From positions 62,001 through 126,000 of the forward strand of contig CAIMRY010000017.1 of NCBI GenBank assembly GCA_903843965.1: a stretch of DNA of 64,000 nucleotides. The letters run 5' to 3'. Made by a program: the position numbers and the translations under genes. This stretch comes from an uncultured delta proteobacterium. Its GTDB lineage: Bacteria > Desulfobacterota > Desulfovibrionia > Desulfovibrionales > Desulfovibrionaceae. The notes under the pieces were generated by a model. The model saw only the letters and a list, made by a program, of their open reading frames with translations, was not told the DNA's origin and did no database searches. Of the stretch, positions 1 to 10,795 are shown in pieces (position 1 is the stretch's first letter; each line of letters opens with the position of its first letter).

Positions 1-307
1 TGCTTCACGCGCCGGAAGCCCTGGCGCAGGACGCGCACCGACCACGTCTCAACCTTTGCCGAACTCCAGCGAAACGCGGCGGCGCTCCTGCCGTCGCAGC
101 GGCCACCCACGGAGATACGCCAAGGCGGTCCGCGCACGGAGCGTCCTGACCGGAAACAGCAGTGCACGCGTGGTCCAGGGCAATACGCTGGCCCTCCGCA
201 GCAGCCTTCACCGCCTGCAAACCCGGCGCGGCCCAAACAGCAGTGACCGGCGCAATGTTCGCAGACACCTGCTGGACAGGCCCGACCGGACGCGCTAGAA
301 ATCAGCA
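1..307. other. Upstream region without a confident gene
   Basis: GC-rich stretch before cheV. One plus-strand frame stays open from the window edge to a TAG at 296-298, but its translation is rich in Arg, Ser and Pro and shows no recognisable domain. This is common for chance frames in DNA of this composition. It could be the end of an upstream gene; I cannot support that. Confidence 0.3.
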
Positions 308-1309
308 ATGAGAAACCAGAAGGCCGACACCAGCGCCGATGTCATGCAGACCGGCATCCTGCTCGATACCGGCACCAACGAGCTGGAGATACTGGAGTTC
401 CACATCGACAGCGCCGCCAGCCCCGGGGCCCCCGGCGAGCGGCACTCCTTCGGCGTCAACGTGGCCAAGGTCATGGAGGTCATCGAGAGCCCCGGCCTTG
501 CGCCGCTGCCCGGCGCGACGCACCCCAGCTTCCGGGGCATCATCCCCCTGCGCAGCCACATCCTGCCCGTCATCGACCTCGCGGTCTGGCTGAACATCGC
601 CAAGACCCCGGCCCAGCGCGACAACATCATCGTCACCGAGTTCAGCAAGGCCGTCACCGGGTTCGTGGTCTCCGGGGTCACGGGGATCCACCGCGTGGGC
701 TGGCCCGAGGTCATTCCGCCCGACAGCTACGTGCCCAGAAACGGCATCCAGGCCATCATCGGGCTGGTTGAGCGCGACGGCCACTTCATCCAGCTCCTGG
801 ACCTGGAGACCATCATCGCCGACCTCTCGCCCGAGGACCGCCTGGCCGACATGGCCCCGGCCTTTGTGGCCCCGCGCGAGATCAAGGTCCTGGTGGCCGA
901 CGACTCCGCCACCATCCGCCTGCTGCTCAAGAAGGGCCTGGTTCGGGCGGGGCTTGCGCCCACCATCGCCTCCAACGGCCAGGAGGCCCTGGAGATCGCC
1001 CAGGCCCTGGCCCGCCAGGCCAAGGCCGAGGGCAGGCCCATCCACGATTTCCTGGAGGCCGTCATCTCGGACATCGAGATGCCCCTCATGGACGGCTTCA
1101 CCCTGACCAAGAACCTCAAGCACGACGCAGTATTGCGCGACCTGCCCGTTGTGTTGTACTCGTCGATCATCACCGACGAGCTGCGCCACAAGGGCCAGTC
1201 CGTCGGGGCGGACCGGCAGATCTCCAAGCCGGACCTGGAGCGCATCCCGGAGACAGTGGCGGCGCTGGTGCAGGAGTATGAACGCAAACGTTCGGAACGC
1301 AATGTCTGA
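308..1309 (+). CDS. cheV: CheV-type chemotaxis coupling protein (CheW + receiver)
   Basis: Cytoplasmic adaptor that couples chemoreceptors to CheA and is modulated by phosphorylation. Residues about 15-175 form a CheW-like domain beginning with the CheV signature LDTGTNELEILEF. Residues about 192-325 are a receiver with acidic pair D198/D199, phospho-acceptor D255 in SDIEMPLMDG and K307 in the ISKP motif. At 333 residues it has the usual CheV length. No clear ribosome binding site precedes the ATG; an internal ATG at 344 would also give a normal CheV N-terminus. The stop overlaps the start of the HPt gene by 8 bases, so the two are probably translationally coupled. The MCP at 35.2 kb is a possible partner, but no cheA lies in the window. 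Confidence 0.93.
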   Translation: MRNQKADTSADVMQTGILLDTGTNELEILEFHIDSAASPGAPGERHSFGVNVAKVMEVIESPGLAPLPGATHPSFRGIIPLRSHILPVIDLAVWLNIAKTPAQRDNIIVTEFSKAVTGFVVSGVTGIHRVGWPEVIPPDSYVPRNGIQAIIGLVERDGHFIQLLDLETIIADLSPEDRLADMAPAFVAPREIKVLVADDSATIRLLLKKGLVRAGLAPTIASNGQEALEIAQALARQAKAEGRPIHDFLEAVISDIEMPLMDGFTLTKNLKHDAVLRDLPVVLYSSIITDELRHKGQSVGADRQISKPDLERIPETVAALVQEYERKRSERNV

Positions 1310-1703
1310 GGGCGACCCGGAAGTCCTGGCCGCCTTTGCCGAGGAGGCTGCGGAACGCCTGGAGGCCCTGGAAGCCGGGCTGCTGGAGCTGGAGCGCGCG
1401 CCCGGCGCGCCCCAGGACGAGCGCCTGAACGCCGTGTTCCGCGACGCGCACTCCATCAAGGCTGGGGCCAACCTGCTGCACCTGAAGAAGATCGAGACCG
1501 TGGCCCATGTCCTGGAGAACGTGCTGGACAGCCTGCGCAAGGGCCAGCTGGCCCCGCGCGGGGATGTGGTTCAGGCCCTGCTGGACGGCGTGGACCTGCT
1601 GCGCGACCTGCTTGCAACCCCCAGCGCGCCCGACCCGGCAAGCCTGCCGGAACGACTGGCCGCGCTCCAAGCCCTGCTCGGGCGCACCCCGGAGACCCCA
1701 TGA
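1302..1703 (+). CDS. HPt domain protein
   Basis: A 133-residue, all-helical histidine phosphotransfer protein. The phospho-accepting histidine is H50 in the motif DAHSIKAGANLL, a variant of the usual HSLKGSA. The fold is the N-terminal domain of CheA standing alone. It overlaps cheV, suggesting the pair act in one phosphorelay, perhaps passing phosphate to or from the CheV receiver (inference). I placed the start at the ATG with GGAA four bases upstream. An in-frame ATG at 1278 has AGGAG only one base away, too close to be ideal. The final codons overlap the next gene in an ATGA arrangement. Confidence 0.8.
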   Translation: MSEGDPEVLAAFAEEAAERLEALEAGLLELERAPGAPQDERLNAVFRDAHSIKAGANLLHLKKIETVAHVLENVLDSLRKGQLAPRGDVVQALLDGVDLLRDLLATPSAPDPASLPERLAALQALLGRTPETP

Positions 1704-2446
1704 CCCGAGACACGATGACCCGCACAGCCCTTGCCCTGTCCTGCCTGCTCCTGCTCACGGCCTGCGCCGCCACCAGGAGCGTTCCCGTCGGCCAGCCGAA
1801 CCCGCGCGGCAGCCAGGGCGCGGACCTTATCGACGAGTCCGCCCGCACTCTGACCGAGATGCGCGCCGCCACGCGCCAGCAGATCCTGGACTACGCCCTG
1901 GAGGACGCCTGCGCGGTGATCATCCTGACCGGCGTGTACCAGGCCGGGTTCTACTATTCCGTGCACGGCGGCAGCGGCGTCATCGTCGCCCGCCGAGCGG
2001 ACGGCTCCTGGAGCGCACCGGCCTTTGTGGGCGTCGGCGGGGCCGGGTTCGGGCTCCAGATCGGGCTGGAGAAGCAGCGCCTGGTGCTGGTGGTGCAGGA
2101 GCGGGAGATGCTTGAGCAGATCCTTGAGGGCGGGCTCAATTTCGACGCCATCGCCAAGTACGCTGTGCTGAACGTGCGCGAGGAGGCGAACCGGGGCTCG
2201 CTCACGGAGCGCCGACCGGTGACGGCCTTCAGCGACGGGGTGGGGCTCATGATCGGCGTGGCCCTGCGCGGGGCCGTGCTGACGCTGAACGAGGGCCTGA
2301 CCCAGGCCTACTATGGCCCGGACCAGGGCGACGCCAGGGCCGTGCTGCGCAGCGCGTCCGCGCCGGGCATGGAGGTTTTCAAGCTCTGGGGCGCGCTCAA
2401 CGTGGACCTGCCCAGGGGGCAGACCGGGCGCGCCGACGCGCGGTGA
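1700..2446 (+). CDS. SYLF/YSC84-domain lipoprotein
   Basis: A 248-residue predicted lipoprotein. Residues 1-23 are a type II signal peptide ending in the lipobox LLTAC, so the mature protein would be anchored through Cys. The rest matches the SYLF (DUF500/YSC84-like) lipid-binding family: alternating Gly-rich strands such as SVHGGSGVIVARR and GVGGAGFGLQIGLEK. Bacterial members are envelope proteins of unclear role. It overlaps the HPt stop by four bases (ATGA) and completes a three-gene run from cheV. An alternative start at 1715 gives a more typical signal peptide. Its last codons and stop lie inside the sequence shared with the duplicated dedA end, so the C-terminus may have been reshaped by that duplication. 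Confidence 0.8.
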   Translation: MTRDTMTRTALALSCLLLLTACAATRSVPVGQPNPRGSQGADLIDESARTLTEMRAATRQQILDYALEDACAVIILTGVYQAGFYYSVHGGSGVIVARRADGSWSAPAFVGVGGAGFGLQIGLEKQRLVLVVQEREMLEQILEGGLNFDAIAKYAVLNVREEANRGSLTERRPVTAFSDGVGLMIGVALRGAVLTLNEGLTQAYYGPDQGDARAVLRSASAPGMEVFKLWGALNVDLPRGQTGRADAR

Positions 2447-2650
2447 GGCCCGCCAGCACTTGGGCGTGCGCAGACGGTTGCGGACGGGCTTGATGAGCCA
2501 GAAGAGCGGGATGAGCCAGACGTGCGCCGTATTGCCGAACAGGATGACGCCGAACAGGCCCCCGGCTGCGCACCACTTGGCCTGCTGGAGGAAACGCTCC
2601 AGCACATCGCCCAGAAAGCGCCCGCCCAGCCCGAACAAGATGGCCCCCCG
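2427..2650 (-). pseudogene. Decayed duplicate of the dedA 3' end
   Basis: On the minus strand this stretch encodes a broken copy of the last ~60 residues of the adjacent DedA protein. Recognisable pieces are LERFLQQAKW, GGLFGVIL and RNRLRTPKC, with substitutions and an extra ~33 bases in the middle. The matching part of the intact gene is about 2695-2890, in the same orientation. The shared sequence runs past the dedA stop into the end of the SYLF gene. It has no start codon or promoter of its own and is not expected to make a protein. Confidence 0.8.
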
Positions 2651-2694
2651 CCGCCGGGCATGGAGATCTGCAAGCTTCTTTAGGAATAGAATCA

Positions 2695-2890
2695 GACGCG
2701 CCAGCGCGCGGTGAGGCCCGCTAGCACTTGGGCGTGCGCAGACGGTTGCGGATGAGCTTGATGAGCCAGACGAGCAGGATGACGCCGAACAGACCCCCGG
2801 CCACCCACCACTTGGCCTGCTGGAGGAAACGCTCCAGCACATCGCCCAGATAGTATCCGCCCATCCCGAACGTGATGGCCCACCCCCCCG
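2695..2890. repeat. Direct repeat, intact partner of the dedA-tail duplication
   Basis: Direct repeat of about 200 bp matching 2427-2650. Both copies begin near GCGCGCGGTGAGGCCCGC and share long identical runs such as AGCACTTGGGCGTGCGCAGA and GCTGGAGGAAACGCTCCAGC. They drift apart at several positions, so the duplication is not recent. Confidence 0.85.
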
Positions 2891-3281
2891 CGCCCACGGC
2901 GTTCAGGGCGAAGAAGCGCAGGGGCGAGATGTTCGTGGTGCCCACGGCAAAGGGCGTGATGTTGCGGAAGCCGTAGAAGAACCGGAAAGAGAGGAGCACC
3001 AGCACCTGGTGTTTCTCCAGCAGATGGTGGACGCGCTCGATGCGGCACTCCCACTTCTTCAGCCGGGTGTCCAGAAAACGCCTGTTGTAGCGGCCCACGT
3101 AAAAGGCTGTCTGGTCCCCGGCAAAGCTGCCCAAAAAAGCGGCCAGGATGCACAGAGGCAGCGAGAGATGCCCGTTGAACGCGGCAAAGCCCGCGATGAT
3201 GAGGATGGTCTCGCCTTCCAGGAAGGTGCCGATGAACAGCGCCAGATACCCGTATGTGGCGAGGTAATGGGTCAGGTCCAC
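2721..3281 (-). CDS. DedA family membrane protein
   Basis: A 186-residue inner-membrane protein of the DedA/SNARE-associated family, whose members act as lipid flippases or in membrane homeostasis. It begins MDLTHYLATYGYLALF and carries the family motifs FLEGE in the first re-entrant segment and FRFFYGFRNITPFAVG, where the conserved Arg and Gly residues are intact. Hydrophobic segments lie at about 10-30, 40-60, 115-135 and 150-175. Length is normal for the small YohD-like subgroup. It is transcribed away from the SYLF gene and downstream of tatA, about 110 bases apart. The substrate cannot be told from sequence. Confidence 0.88.
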   Translation of the reverse strand: MDLTHYLATYGYLALFIGTFLEGETILIIAGFAAFNGHLSLPLCILAAFLGSFAGDQTAFYVGRYNRRFLDTRLKKWECRIERVHHLLEKHQVLVLLSFRFFYGFRNITPFAVGTTNISPLRFFALNAVGAGGWAITFGMGGYYLGDVLERFLQQAKWWVAGGLFGVILLVWLIKLIRNRLRTPKC

Positions 3282-3327
3282 GCTGCCGCCGGGGTGTTCA
3301 AGGGGCGACGGGGAACGCGCGCGAGCG

Positions 3328-3352
3328 TCCGGCCCGGAGAGGCCGGGCCGGA
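3328..3352. terminator. GC-rich hairpin between tatA and dedA
   Basis: TCCGGCCC pairs with GGGCCGGA around a 9-base loop. There is no T-tract on either side, so termination is uncertain. Confidence 0.3.
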
Positions 3353-3392
3353 ACGCCCTGCACGGTTCGATACTCGGAACACGGAGCAGCCA

Positions 3393-3668
3393 CTAGGCGC
3401 TCTTCTGCTCCTGCTTGGGCGCCTCGGCCTGGGCAGCCTGGGGCTGCACGGGCTGGGCCGCCTGGGCCTGCGCGGGCTGGGCCTGGGCAGGCTGCTGTGC
3501 GGGCGGAGCAACAGTGATTTCTTCCTGGGCCGACAGGGCGCCCTTGAACTCACGAATGCTCTTGCCAAGGTTGGCCGCAATCTGCGGCAGTTTGCCCGGG
3601 CCGAACAACAGCAGGGCAATGACTAGGACCAGAAGCAGGTGCATGGGCTGAAACAGTTCGCCAAGCAT
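3393..3668 (-). CDS. tatA: Twin-arginine translocase subunit TatA/TatE
   Basis: A 91-residue component of the Tat pore that exports folded proteins across the inner membrane. It has a short N-terminus, one membrane helix (about 6-22, HLLLVLVIALLLFGPGKLP) with the diagnostic FGPGKLP hinge, then an amphipathic helix IAANLGKSIREFKGAL. The C-terminal half is an Ala/Gln/Pro-rich tail of repeated AQ-P units, low complexity but typical of disordered TatA tails. I chose the ATG at 3668 because GGAGG sits seven bases upstream; a TTG four codons earlier is in frame but overlaps that site. No tatC lies nearby. Confidence 0.9.
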   Translation of the reverse strand: MLGELFQPMHLLLVLVIALLLFGPGKLPQIAANLGKSIREFKGALSAQEEITVAPPAQQPAQAQPAQAQAAQPVQPQAAQAEAPKQEQKSA

Positions 3669-4429
3669 GATGTCCTCCAAGGGGTTTACCTGGAATCGGT
3701 CTTATCCTACCCGCCGGGGTTTGAAAACCCCCTGCAGTCGACGTGAGCGCGGAAATCCAAGAGTTCCACCTGGCTTCCCAACTCCGCCACGCGACCCGGC
3801 GGGACGCCGAAAAAAACCCTTGCGTTCCAGGCGTTGCGCGACATGTACGCAGAGGGGCTTCCGCCAGGCGGCCATCTTCGCGGGTCCGCCTGTGAGCAGG
3901 GTCTCGCGCACCAGTGAAAAGGTGGGGCCTGAAAGGTCGATGTCAAGGCTGTGGAAGCGAGCTGCACACGATTTCCATCTTGAATATATTCAAATTTGTG
4001 GTATGCAGCAAGAAAGTCCCCAAGGGGGCCAAAATCCACGCCCGGTACACATGCTCACGGAAAGCCAGCAGGGCCAGTCAACGTAAACCGGCACCCGCAC
4101 GCCAGAATTGCACGATTTGACAATTTTAGCATCTGGAGCAACAAGCACTGCTGAAACTGCTTTTTACTCGGAGAAGACGCTCGTGGGCCTTGGACAAAGA
4201 CTCGCGCAGCAATGCCCTTAATTTTAATAAAATACCGTAATCATTAATATAAATCAAAAGAACCAATCTCTCCGTGATGTTTTCGCGAATTTCTACAATT
4301 TCGAAACCACTTCTATGTGTCCCACAGCATTGCCGAGACAACACCCGCGTCAGGCGATTCCTATAATCAAACATATCTTGTTATTTTAGACTGTTATGCT
4401 GTATACGCCCATGCTTGACTTGGCTTCCC

Positions 4430-4447
4430 GTGCAAATCATGATTTAC
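4430..4447. promoter_or_regulatory. Palindromic site upstream of amtB
   Basis: GTGCAAATCATGATTTAC has a perfect 12-bp palindrome, AAATCATGATTT, at its core. The same 18-mer with two changes occurs upstream of the third porin at 21334-21351. It lies about 85 bases before the sigma-54 promoter, where an activator or repressor site would be expected. The binding protein is unknown. Confidence 0.45.
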
Positions 4448-4532
4448 ATAATTTTTACATTATCGATACATCAGGTCGCAACCATGTGGCTACATTTCTT
4501 AATTAATTATGTCATTACAGCGTATTAACGTG

Positions 4533-4549
4533 TTGGCCCGCTTCTTGCC
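4533..4549 (+). promoter_or_regulatory. Sigma-54 promoter of amtB-glnB
   Basis: TTGGCCCGCTTCTTGCC has the -24 GG and -12 GC separated by exactly 10 bases and is close to the consensus YTGGCACG-N4-TTGC. It lies 45 bases before the amtB start, leaving a leader of roughly 30 bases. Ammonium-transporter operons are classic nitrogen-regulated sigma-54 targets, so NtrC-type activation under nitrogen limitation is expected. Confidence 0.8.
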
Positions 4550-4593
4550 TTAAGCAGATTAGCGTTTTTCATTACTTCATTTGGGAGGGCATC

Positions 4594-6521
<1,928 letters not shown>

Positions 6522-6538
6522 CTCTCCCTCCCATGCGG

Positions 6539-6614
6539 TGTGTCCGCGCGTGTTGAGGGACGCGCGCGGACACCATCCTCTCCGGCCCCTGCCTGTAACG
6601 CCCAGGCAGGGGCC
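6539..6614 (+). terminator. Two consecutive hairpins after glnB
   Basis: The first hairpin pairs GTGTCCGCGCGT with ACGCGCGCGGACAC (6539-6573, two-base bulge). The second pairs GGCCCCTGCCTG with CAGGCAGGGGCC around TAACGCC (6584-6614), followed by a weak T-rich run AATTCATTTTC. Together they probably terminate the amtB-glnB transcript. Confidence 0.7.
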
Positions 6615-7097
6615 AATTCATTTTCTGGCACGGGCCGTCCCGGAAGCACCAGGCAAAGCCCATCCACCACCCCCGCCCGTCACCGCAAGCCCCTGTTTGA
6701 TTCCTTCGGACCGAGTCTCTGATTCTGGGTGTGCGATGGACCAAAGGCGCAAACAGCCCCGAACCGAACCGTCAGGCAGGCCCCGATTTTTTCCCGGCGT
6801 AGCCACGCCGCCAGGGCTGTGCTTCCGCTCCAGGCGGACCAAGTGGGCCAGCCGCACCAGGACGCCCTGCCCTCCCAGTGCCCACTGCGAGCCCCTCGGC
6901 CTGAGCCCGGCCCGCTGGGGTCCTTGGCCCTTTCGCGCACGGCCCGCTTTGCGCCCACCGGAACGCACCCGCTCGCAGCACAGGAGCATGCGCACAGACA
7001 CTGCGCACAGACAGCGCGGCGCAGCGGCCAAAACGCAAGGCGGCCCCCACCTGATCCTTCAGGGAGGGGCCGCGCGCTCATATATATATGGATAGTC
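6615..7097. other. Intergenic region between glnB and the RND pump
   Basis: Convergent intergenic space of about 480 bases. All six frames are GC-driven with no recognisable product. Near its right end is the pump terminator hairpin, annotated separately. I see nothing else in it. Confidence 0.5.
7040..7073 (-). terminator. Terminator of the RND operon
   Basis: GCGGCCCC pairs with GGGGCCGC across an 18-base loop, just past the stop of the pump gene. Read on the minus strand it is followed by CTTGCGTTTT, a weak T-tract. Confidence 0.55.
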
Positions 7098-10000
7098 TCA
7101 GTCCACGATCTTCAAATCGAACGCGGCGATGGAGTAGATCACCGGGACCATGAGCAGGGTCACGAAGGTGGCCACGGTGAGCCCGCCGATCTGGGCGTAG
7201 CACAAAGGCTCCCACAGCGGCCCGCCGTGCAGGGCCAGGGGCACCAGGGCGAAGACCGTGGCGGCCACGGTGATCATCACCGGCCGCAAGCGCATGATGC
7301 CCGCGTCCAGGATGGCCATGCGCAGGTCGTCGCCTGCGGCCCTGCGCTCCTCGATGAAGTCGAAGAGCACGATGATGTGGCTAACGATGACGCCCATGAG
7401 GCTGACGATGCCGAGATAGGCCATGAACCCGAAGGGCGCGCCCGCAATGTACAGCGAGCCGAAGGCCCCGGCCATGCCGTAGGGCACGGCGGCAAAGACG
7501 ATGAGCGGCTTGACCGCGTTCTTGAACTGGAACAGCAGCGCCAGGTAGATGGACAGGATGGACACGCCCATGACCATGCCCATCTCGCCGAAGCCCTTGG
7601 TCTGCTCCTCGTACTCCCCGCCGATCTCCAGCCGGTAGCCCGGCGGCAGCTGCTTTTTGAAGGCCTCAAGCTGCGGGGAGATGCCCTGGATGACCTCACT
7701 GGAAAGCACGCCCGGAGCGGTGAAGCAGGACACGGTGATGGTGCGGAAGTGGTTGCGCCGGGCGATCTTCTCCGTCTCAAGCCCCCAGGACACGCTGGAG
7801 ATCTGCCCCAGGGGCACCTTGCCCGCGCCGTCGGCGGAGCTGACGTAGAGGTTCTTGATGTCCTCCATGCCCGCGCGCTCCTCCATGCGCAGCCGGGCGA
7901 ACACCGGCACCTCGATGCGGCCCTGGCGCAGGCTCGTCAGCAGAAAGCCGTTCATGGCCGCTGCCGAGGACCGCGCCACGTCCTGGTTGGTCACCCCGGC
8001 GAGCGCGGCCTTGTCCGGGTCGATCTTGAGGTGCGCGCGGAAGATCTCCGCGCCCCAGTTGTCCTGCACGCGGTCCGTGTCCGGGCGGGCCCGCAGGATG
8101 CCCTTGAGCGTCTCGGACTGGGCGCGCAGGGTCGGCATGTCGTCGCCCGAGAGCCGCAGCTGCACCGGGATGCCGACCGGCGGGCCGCTTTCCAGCCTGC
8201 GGGCGCTGGCCCGCACCCCGGGCATGGCCGCGGTGAGCCGGGGCTGCAGGAAGTCCATGAAGCCCTCGGTGTCGTGCACGTCGCTCACCTCCAGCAAAAT
8301 CTGGGCGTAGTTGGGCTGGCCCAGCTCCGGCGTGACGGAGAACCAGAAGCGCGGGCCCCCGGCGCCGATGAAGGCCGTCATGGACTTGATGATTTTATGC
8401 TCCGGGCCGCCGCTCTTCGGGTGCTCCCTGGCGTACTGGGCCGCGGCCTCGGCGATGAGCCCGTCGGCCTTGCGCGCCGCCTGGTCCGTGGCCGCCACCG
8501 AGGCGTCCTCCGGCAGCCAAAGGTCCACGTAGGCCAGGTGCGAGAGGTCGTAGGGGAAGAACTGGTCCTTGAGCTGGGACTTCATGACAAAGGCCACGGC
8601 CACGATGACCAGGGAGACGCCAAGCGCCTTCCAGCGGTGGTCGATGAGCGCGCTGGCCAGGCGGTAGTAGCGCCCTGTGAAGCCCTGGCCGCGCAGGTCG
8701 GCCACGCTCTTGCCCGCGTTGTGGCCGGGCCGCAGCAGGTACTGGGCGATGAACGGGATGAAGGTCATGGACACGATGCGCGAGGCCACCAGCGAACAGC
8801 CGATGACCACCGGCAGCGAGTACAGGAAGCGGCCCTTGTCGCCGGAGAGCAGCAGGTACGGCAGGTAGGCCACGATGTTGGTGATGGTGGCGTAGAGGAT
8901 GGCCTTGGCCAGCTTGGTGGGCCCCAGCCAGGCCGCCACGTCAAAGGGCTTGCCCGCGCGCAGCTCCAGCTTGATGGCGTCGTTGGCCACCACGGGGTCG
9001 TCCACCAAAAGCCCCAGGGCCAGGATCAGCGCGGCTATGGAGATCTGCTGGATGTCGATGCCGAGCAGATTCATCATGCCGAAGGTCATGGCCAGGGTGA
9101 TGGGGATGGACAGGGCCATGAGCAGGGCCGAGCGCCATTCGCGGAAGCCCACGAAGGACACCAGCACCACCAGGATGATGGCCTCGTACAGGCTGGTCAT
9201 GAACAGATCGACCTTGTCCTCCACCTGCTGCGGCTGGTCCGAGGTGCGCGAGAGCACGAGGTCGGCCGGGAGGCGCTTTTTCAGGCCGTCCAGGGTCTGG
9301 TCCACGGCCTTGGAAAAGTCGCCGATCTGCTCTCCGCTTTTCATGGTGATGGCGAGCGTCACGGCGGGCATGCGCGCCCAGCCGCCCTTGGCGTCGCGCA
9401 CCACGTGGTGGTGGAGCTTGCTCGGCGGGCTCAAGTAGCCACGCTCGATGTCGACCATGTCGCGCAGATAGGCCAGGGAGCCGTTCCTGGCGCGGCCCAC
9501 GGCCACCCCGCCCAGCTCGTCCTCGCTGGTGATCTCGCCCGAGGGGTCCACGAGCATGGACTTGCCTGCGGCCTCGACCACGCCGCCGCCCTGGCGGATG
9601 TTCCGCGCGGCCAACACGCCTTTGATCTGCACCGGGCCGATGCCGTACGCCGCCAGGCGCTCCTGGGAATAGTTCAGGTACACGGCCTCGTCGCGCACGC
9701 CCCAGCGGTTCACGCGGGAGACCACAGGCAGGGCCTGCAGGGTGCGCATGATCTCGTCGGTGTAGGCCTCCAGGTCGCGGAAGCCGTAGCGGCTGCCCGC
9801 CACCGGGGCCAGGGCCTGGGCCGTCTGGGCCGGGTCGCGCACGATGGCCACGGGCCAGGCGTCGGGGTGAAACTCCGAGGCCCGCAAACGCTCCTCGATG
9901 AACCGCCGCACCACGGCCTGGAGCTCGTCGTCGCTGGCAATCGTGCGCACGTCGAGCAGGGCCAGGCCCGGGGTGATGCTCGTGCGCACGTCGCTGGCCA

Positions 10001-10736
10001 GGCCCTTGTCCGCCAGGAAGCGGGCGAAGAGGTCCACCTTGCGCCGCACCGACGCCTCCGTGGCCGTGGCCGGCAGCACCTCCACCAGGGTCGCGCGGGC
10101 CTGGGACATGTTGGTGGCGCCTGCCGTGGCGTTGGCTTGGCCGCTGTCGGCGGGCGTGCTTGCCGCGTTCATCGTGTTTGTCGAGTTCAGAGTCGGCCCG
10201 CGCAGGTCCTCAATGGCTTGCCGCACCTGCCTGGTCCGCAAGGACAGCTCCACCTCGCCCTCCAGCGGCGAGGCCACGGTGAGCATCAGGGTGGTGGCAT
10301 CGCCGAAATCCTTGATGAAGTTCACCGGCCCCGCGCCGTCGGGCAGGCCGGTCAAGGAGGCCAGCTTGAGGTTCAGGTCGTCGAACACGTCGCTGGGGCT
10401 CTTGATCTCGTCGTGCAGCTTGATGATGACCACGGCCAGGCCGGTGCGCGTGGTGGACTCGATGCGGTCCACCTTGTCGTTCTCGGCGATCTTCTCCTCC
10501 AGCCTGCGCGTCACCAGGTCCTCGACCTTGTCCGCCGCAGCGCCCGGCCAGGAGCAGGTCACGGCGGCCACGCGCATGGGGATGTCCGGGTCCTTGCGCT
10601 GGGGCATGCGGAAATAGCTCACCGCGCCCCAGATGAACACCGCCACCAGCAGCACCAGGGCGATTTGCCTATTTTCGACGAAGAAGCGCGCGGTGTTGTG
10701 CTTCTGAAGCAGAAGACTCTCGTCCTTGCCGTGCAT
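7098..10736 (-). CDS. RND efflux transporter, inner-membrane pump
   Basis: A 1212-residue proton-driven resistance-nodulation-division pump of the AcrB/HAE-1 type. After a first membrane helix (about 25-42) the porter domain begins with MPQRKDPDIPMR and SWPGAAADKVEDLV. The TM4 proton-relay aspartates are present in LGLLVDDPVVANDAI (near residue 575), and the second half repeats the layout, ending in LMVPVIYSIAAF. About 150 residues longer than AcrB: residues ~180-210 are a low-complexity Asn/Thr/Ala/Ser insert (NSTNTMNAASTPADSGQANA) followed by ~60 extra residues. It is the last gene of a tetR-adaptor-pump operon, 59 bases behind the adaptor. No outer-membrane channel gene is nearby, so a TolC-like protein encoded elsewhere is needed. 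Substrate unknown. Confidence 0.93.
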   Translation of the reverse strand: MHGKDESLLLQKHNTARFFVENRQIALVLLVAVFIWGAVSYFRMPQRKDPDIPMRVAAVTCSWPGAAADKVEDLVTRRLEEKIAENDKVDRIESTTRTGLAVVIIKLHDEIKSPSDVFDDLNLKLASLTGLPDGAGPVNFIKDFGDATTLMLTVASPLEGEVELSLRTRQVRQAIEDLRGPTLNSTNTMNAASTPADSGQANATAGATNMSQARATLVEVLPATATEASVRRKVDLFARFLADKGLASDVRTSITPGLALLDVRTIASDDELQAVVRRFIEERLRASEFHPDAWPVAIVRDPAQTAQALAPVAGSRYGFRDLEAYTDEIMRTLQALPVVSRVNRWGVRDEAVYLNYSQERLAAYGIGPVQIKGVLAARNIRQGGGVVEAAGKSMLVDPSGEITSEDELGGVAVGRARNGSLAYLRDMVDIERGYLSPPSKLHHHVVRDAKGGWARMPAVTLAITMKSGEQIGDFSKAVDQTLDGLKKRLPADLVLSRTSDQPQQVEDKVDLFMTSLYEAIILVVLVSFVGFREWRSALLMALSIPITLAMTFGMMNLLGIDIQQISIAALILALGLLVDDPVVANDAIKLELRAGKPFDVAAWLGPTKLAKAILYATITNIVAYLPYLLLSGDKGRFLYSLPVVIGCSLVASRIVSMTFIPFIAQYLLRPGHNAGKSVADLRGQGFTGRYYRLASALIDHRWKALGVSLVIVAVAFVMKSQLKDQFFPYDLSHLAYVDLWLPEDASVAATDQAARKADGLIAEAAAQYAREHPKSGGPEHKIIKSMTAFIGAGGPRFWFSVTPELGQPNYAQILLEVSDVHDTEGFMDFLQPRLTAAMPGVRASARRLESGPPVGIPVQLRLSGDDMPTLRAQSETLKGILRARPDTDRVQDNWGAEIFRAHLKIDPDKAALAGVTNQDVARSSAAAMNGFLLTSLRQGRIEVPVFARLRMEERAGMEDIKNLYVSSADGAGKVPLGQISSVSWGLETEKIARRNHFRTITVSCFTAPGVLSSEVIQGISPQLEAFKKQLPPGYRLEIGGEYEEQTKGFGEMGMVMGVSILSIYLALLFQFKNAVKPLIVFAAVPYGMAGAFGSLYIAGAPFGFMAYLGIVSLMGVIVSHIIVLFDFIEERRAAGDDLRMAILDAGIMRLRPVMITVAATVFALVPLALHGGPLWEPLCYAQIGGLTVATFVTLLMVPVIYSIAAFDLKIVD

Positions 10737-10795
10737 GGCAGGTTTCCTTGCATGCCCGCGCCGCGCGCGGGGTCTGGGAGGATGTGGTCGGCCCC

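Larger units (their letters stand above)
3669..4593. other. Long intergenic region between tatA and amtB
   Basis: About 925 bases. The first ~400 are GC-rich with no convincing gene and should hold the tatA promoter. From about 4100 the sequence becomes strongly AT-rich and carries the amtB control region: a 12-bp palindrome and a sigma-54 promoter, annotated separately. An 82-codon minus-strand frame at 4126-4374 (MFDYRNRLTRVLSR...) is open in the AT-rich part, but I recognise no family and see no good ribosome binding site. Confidence 0.5.

Noticed and set aside
1-298. Open frame running into cheV
   Set aside because: Arg/Ser/Pro-rich, no domain and no similarity recognised; cannot be separated from chance at this GC content.
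4126-4374. An 82-codon minus-strand frame in the AT-rich patch before amtB
   Set aside because: No ribosome site, no family recognised, and it lies in the amtB control region. Kept as a remark only.
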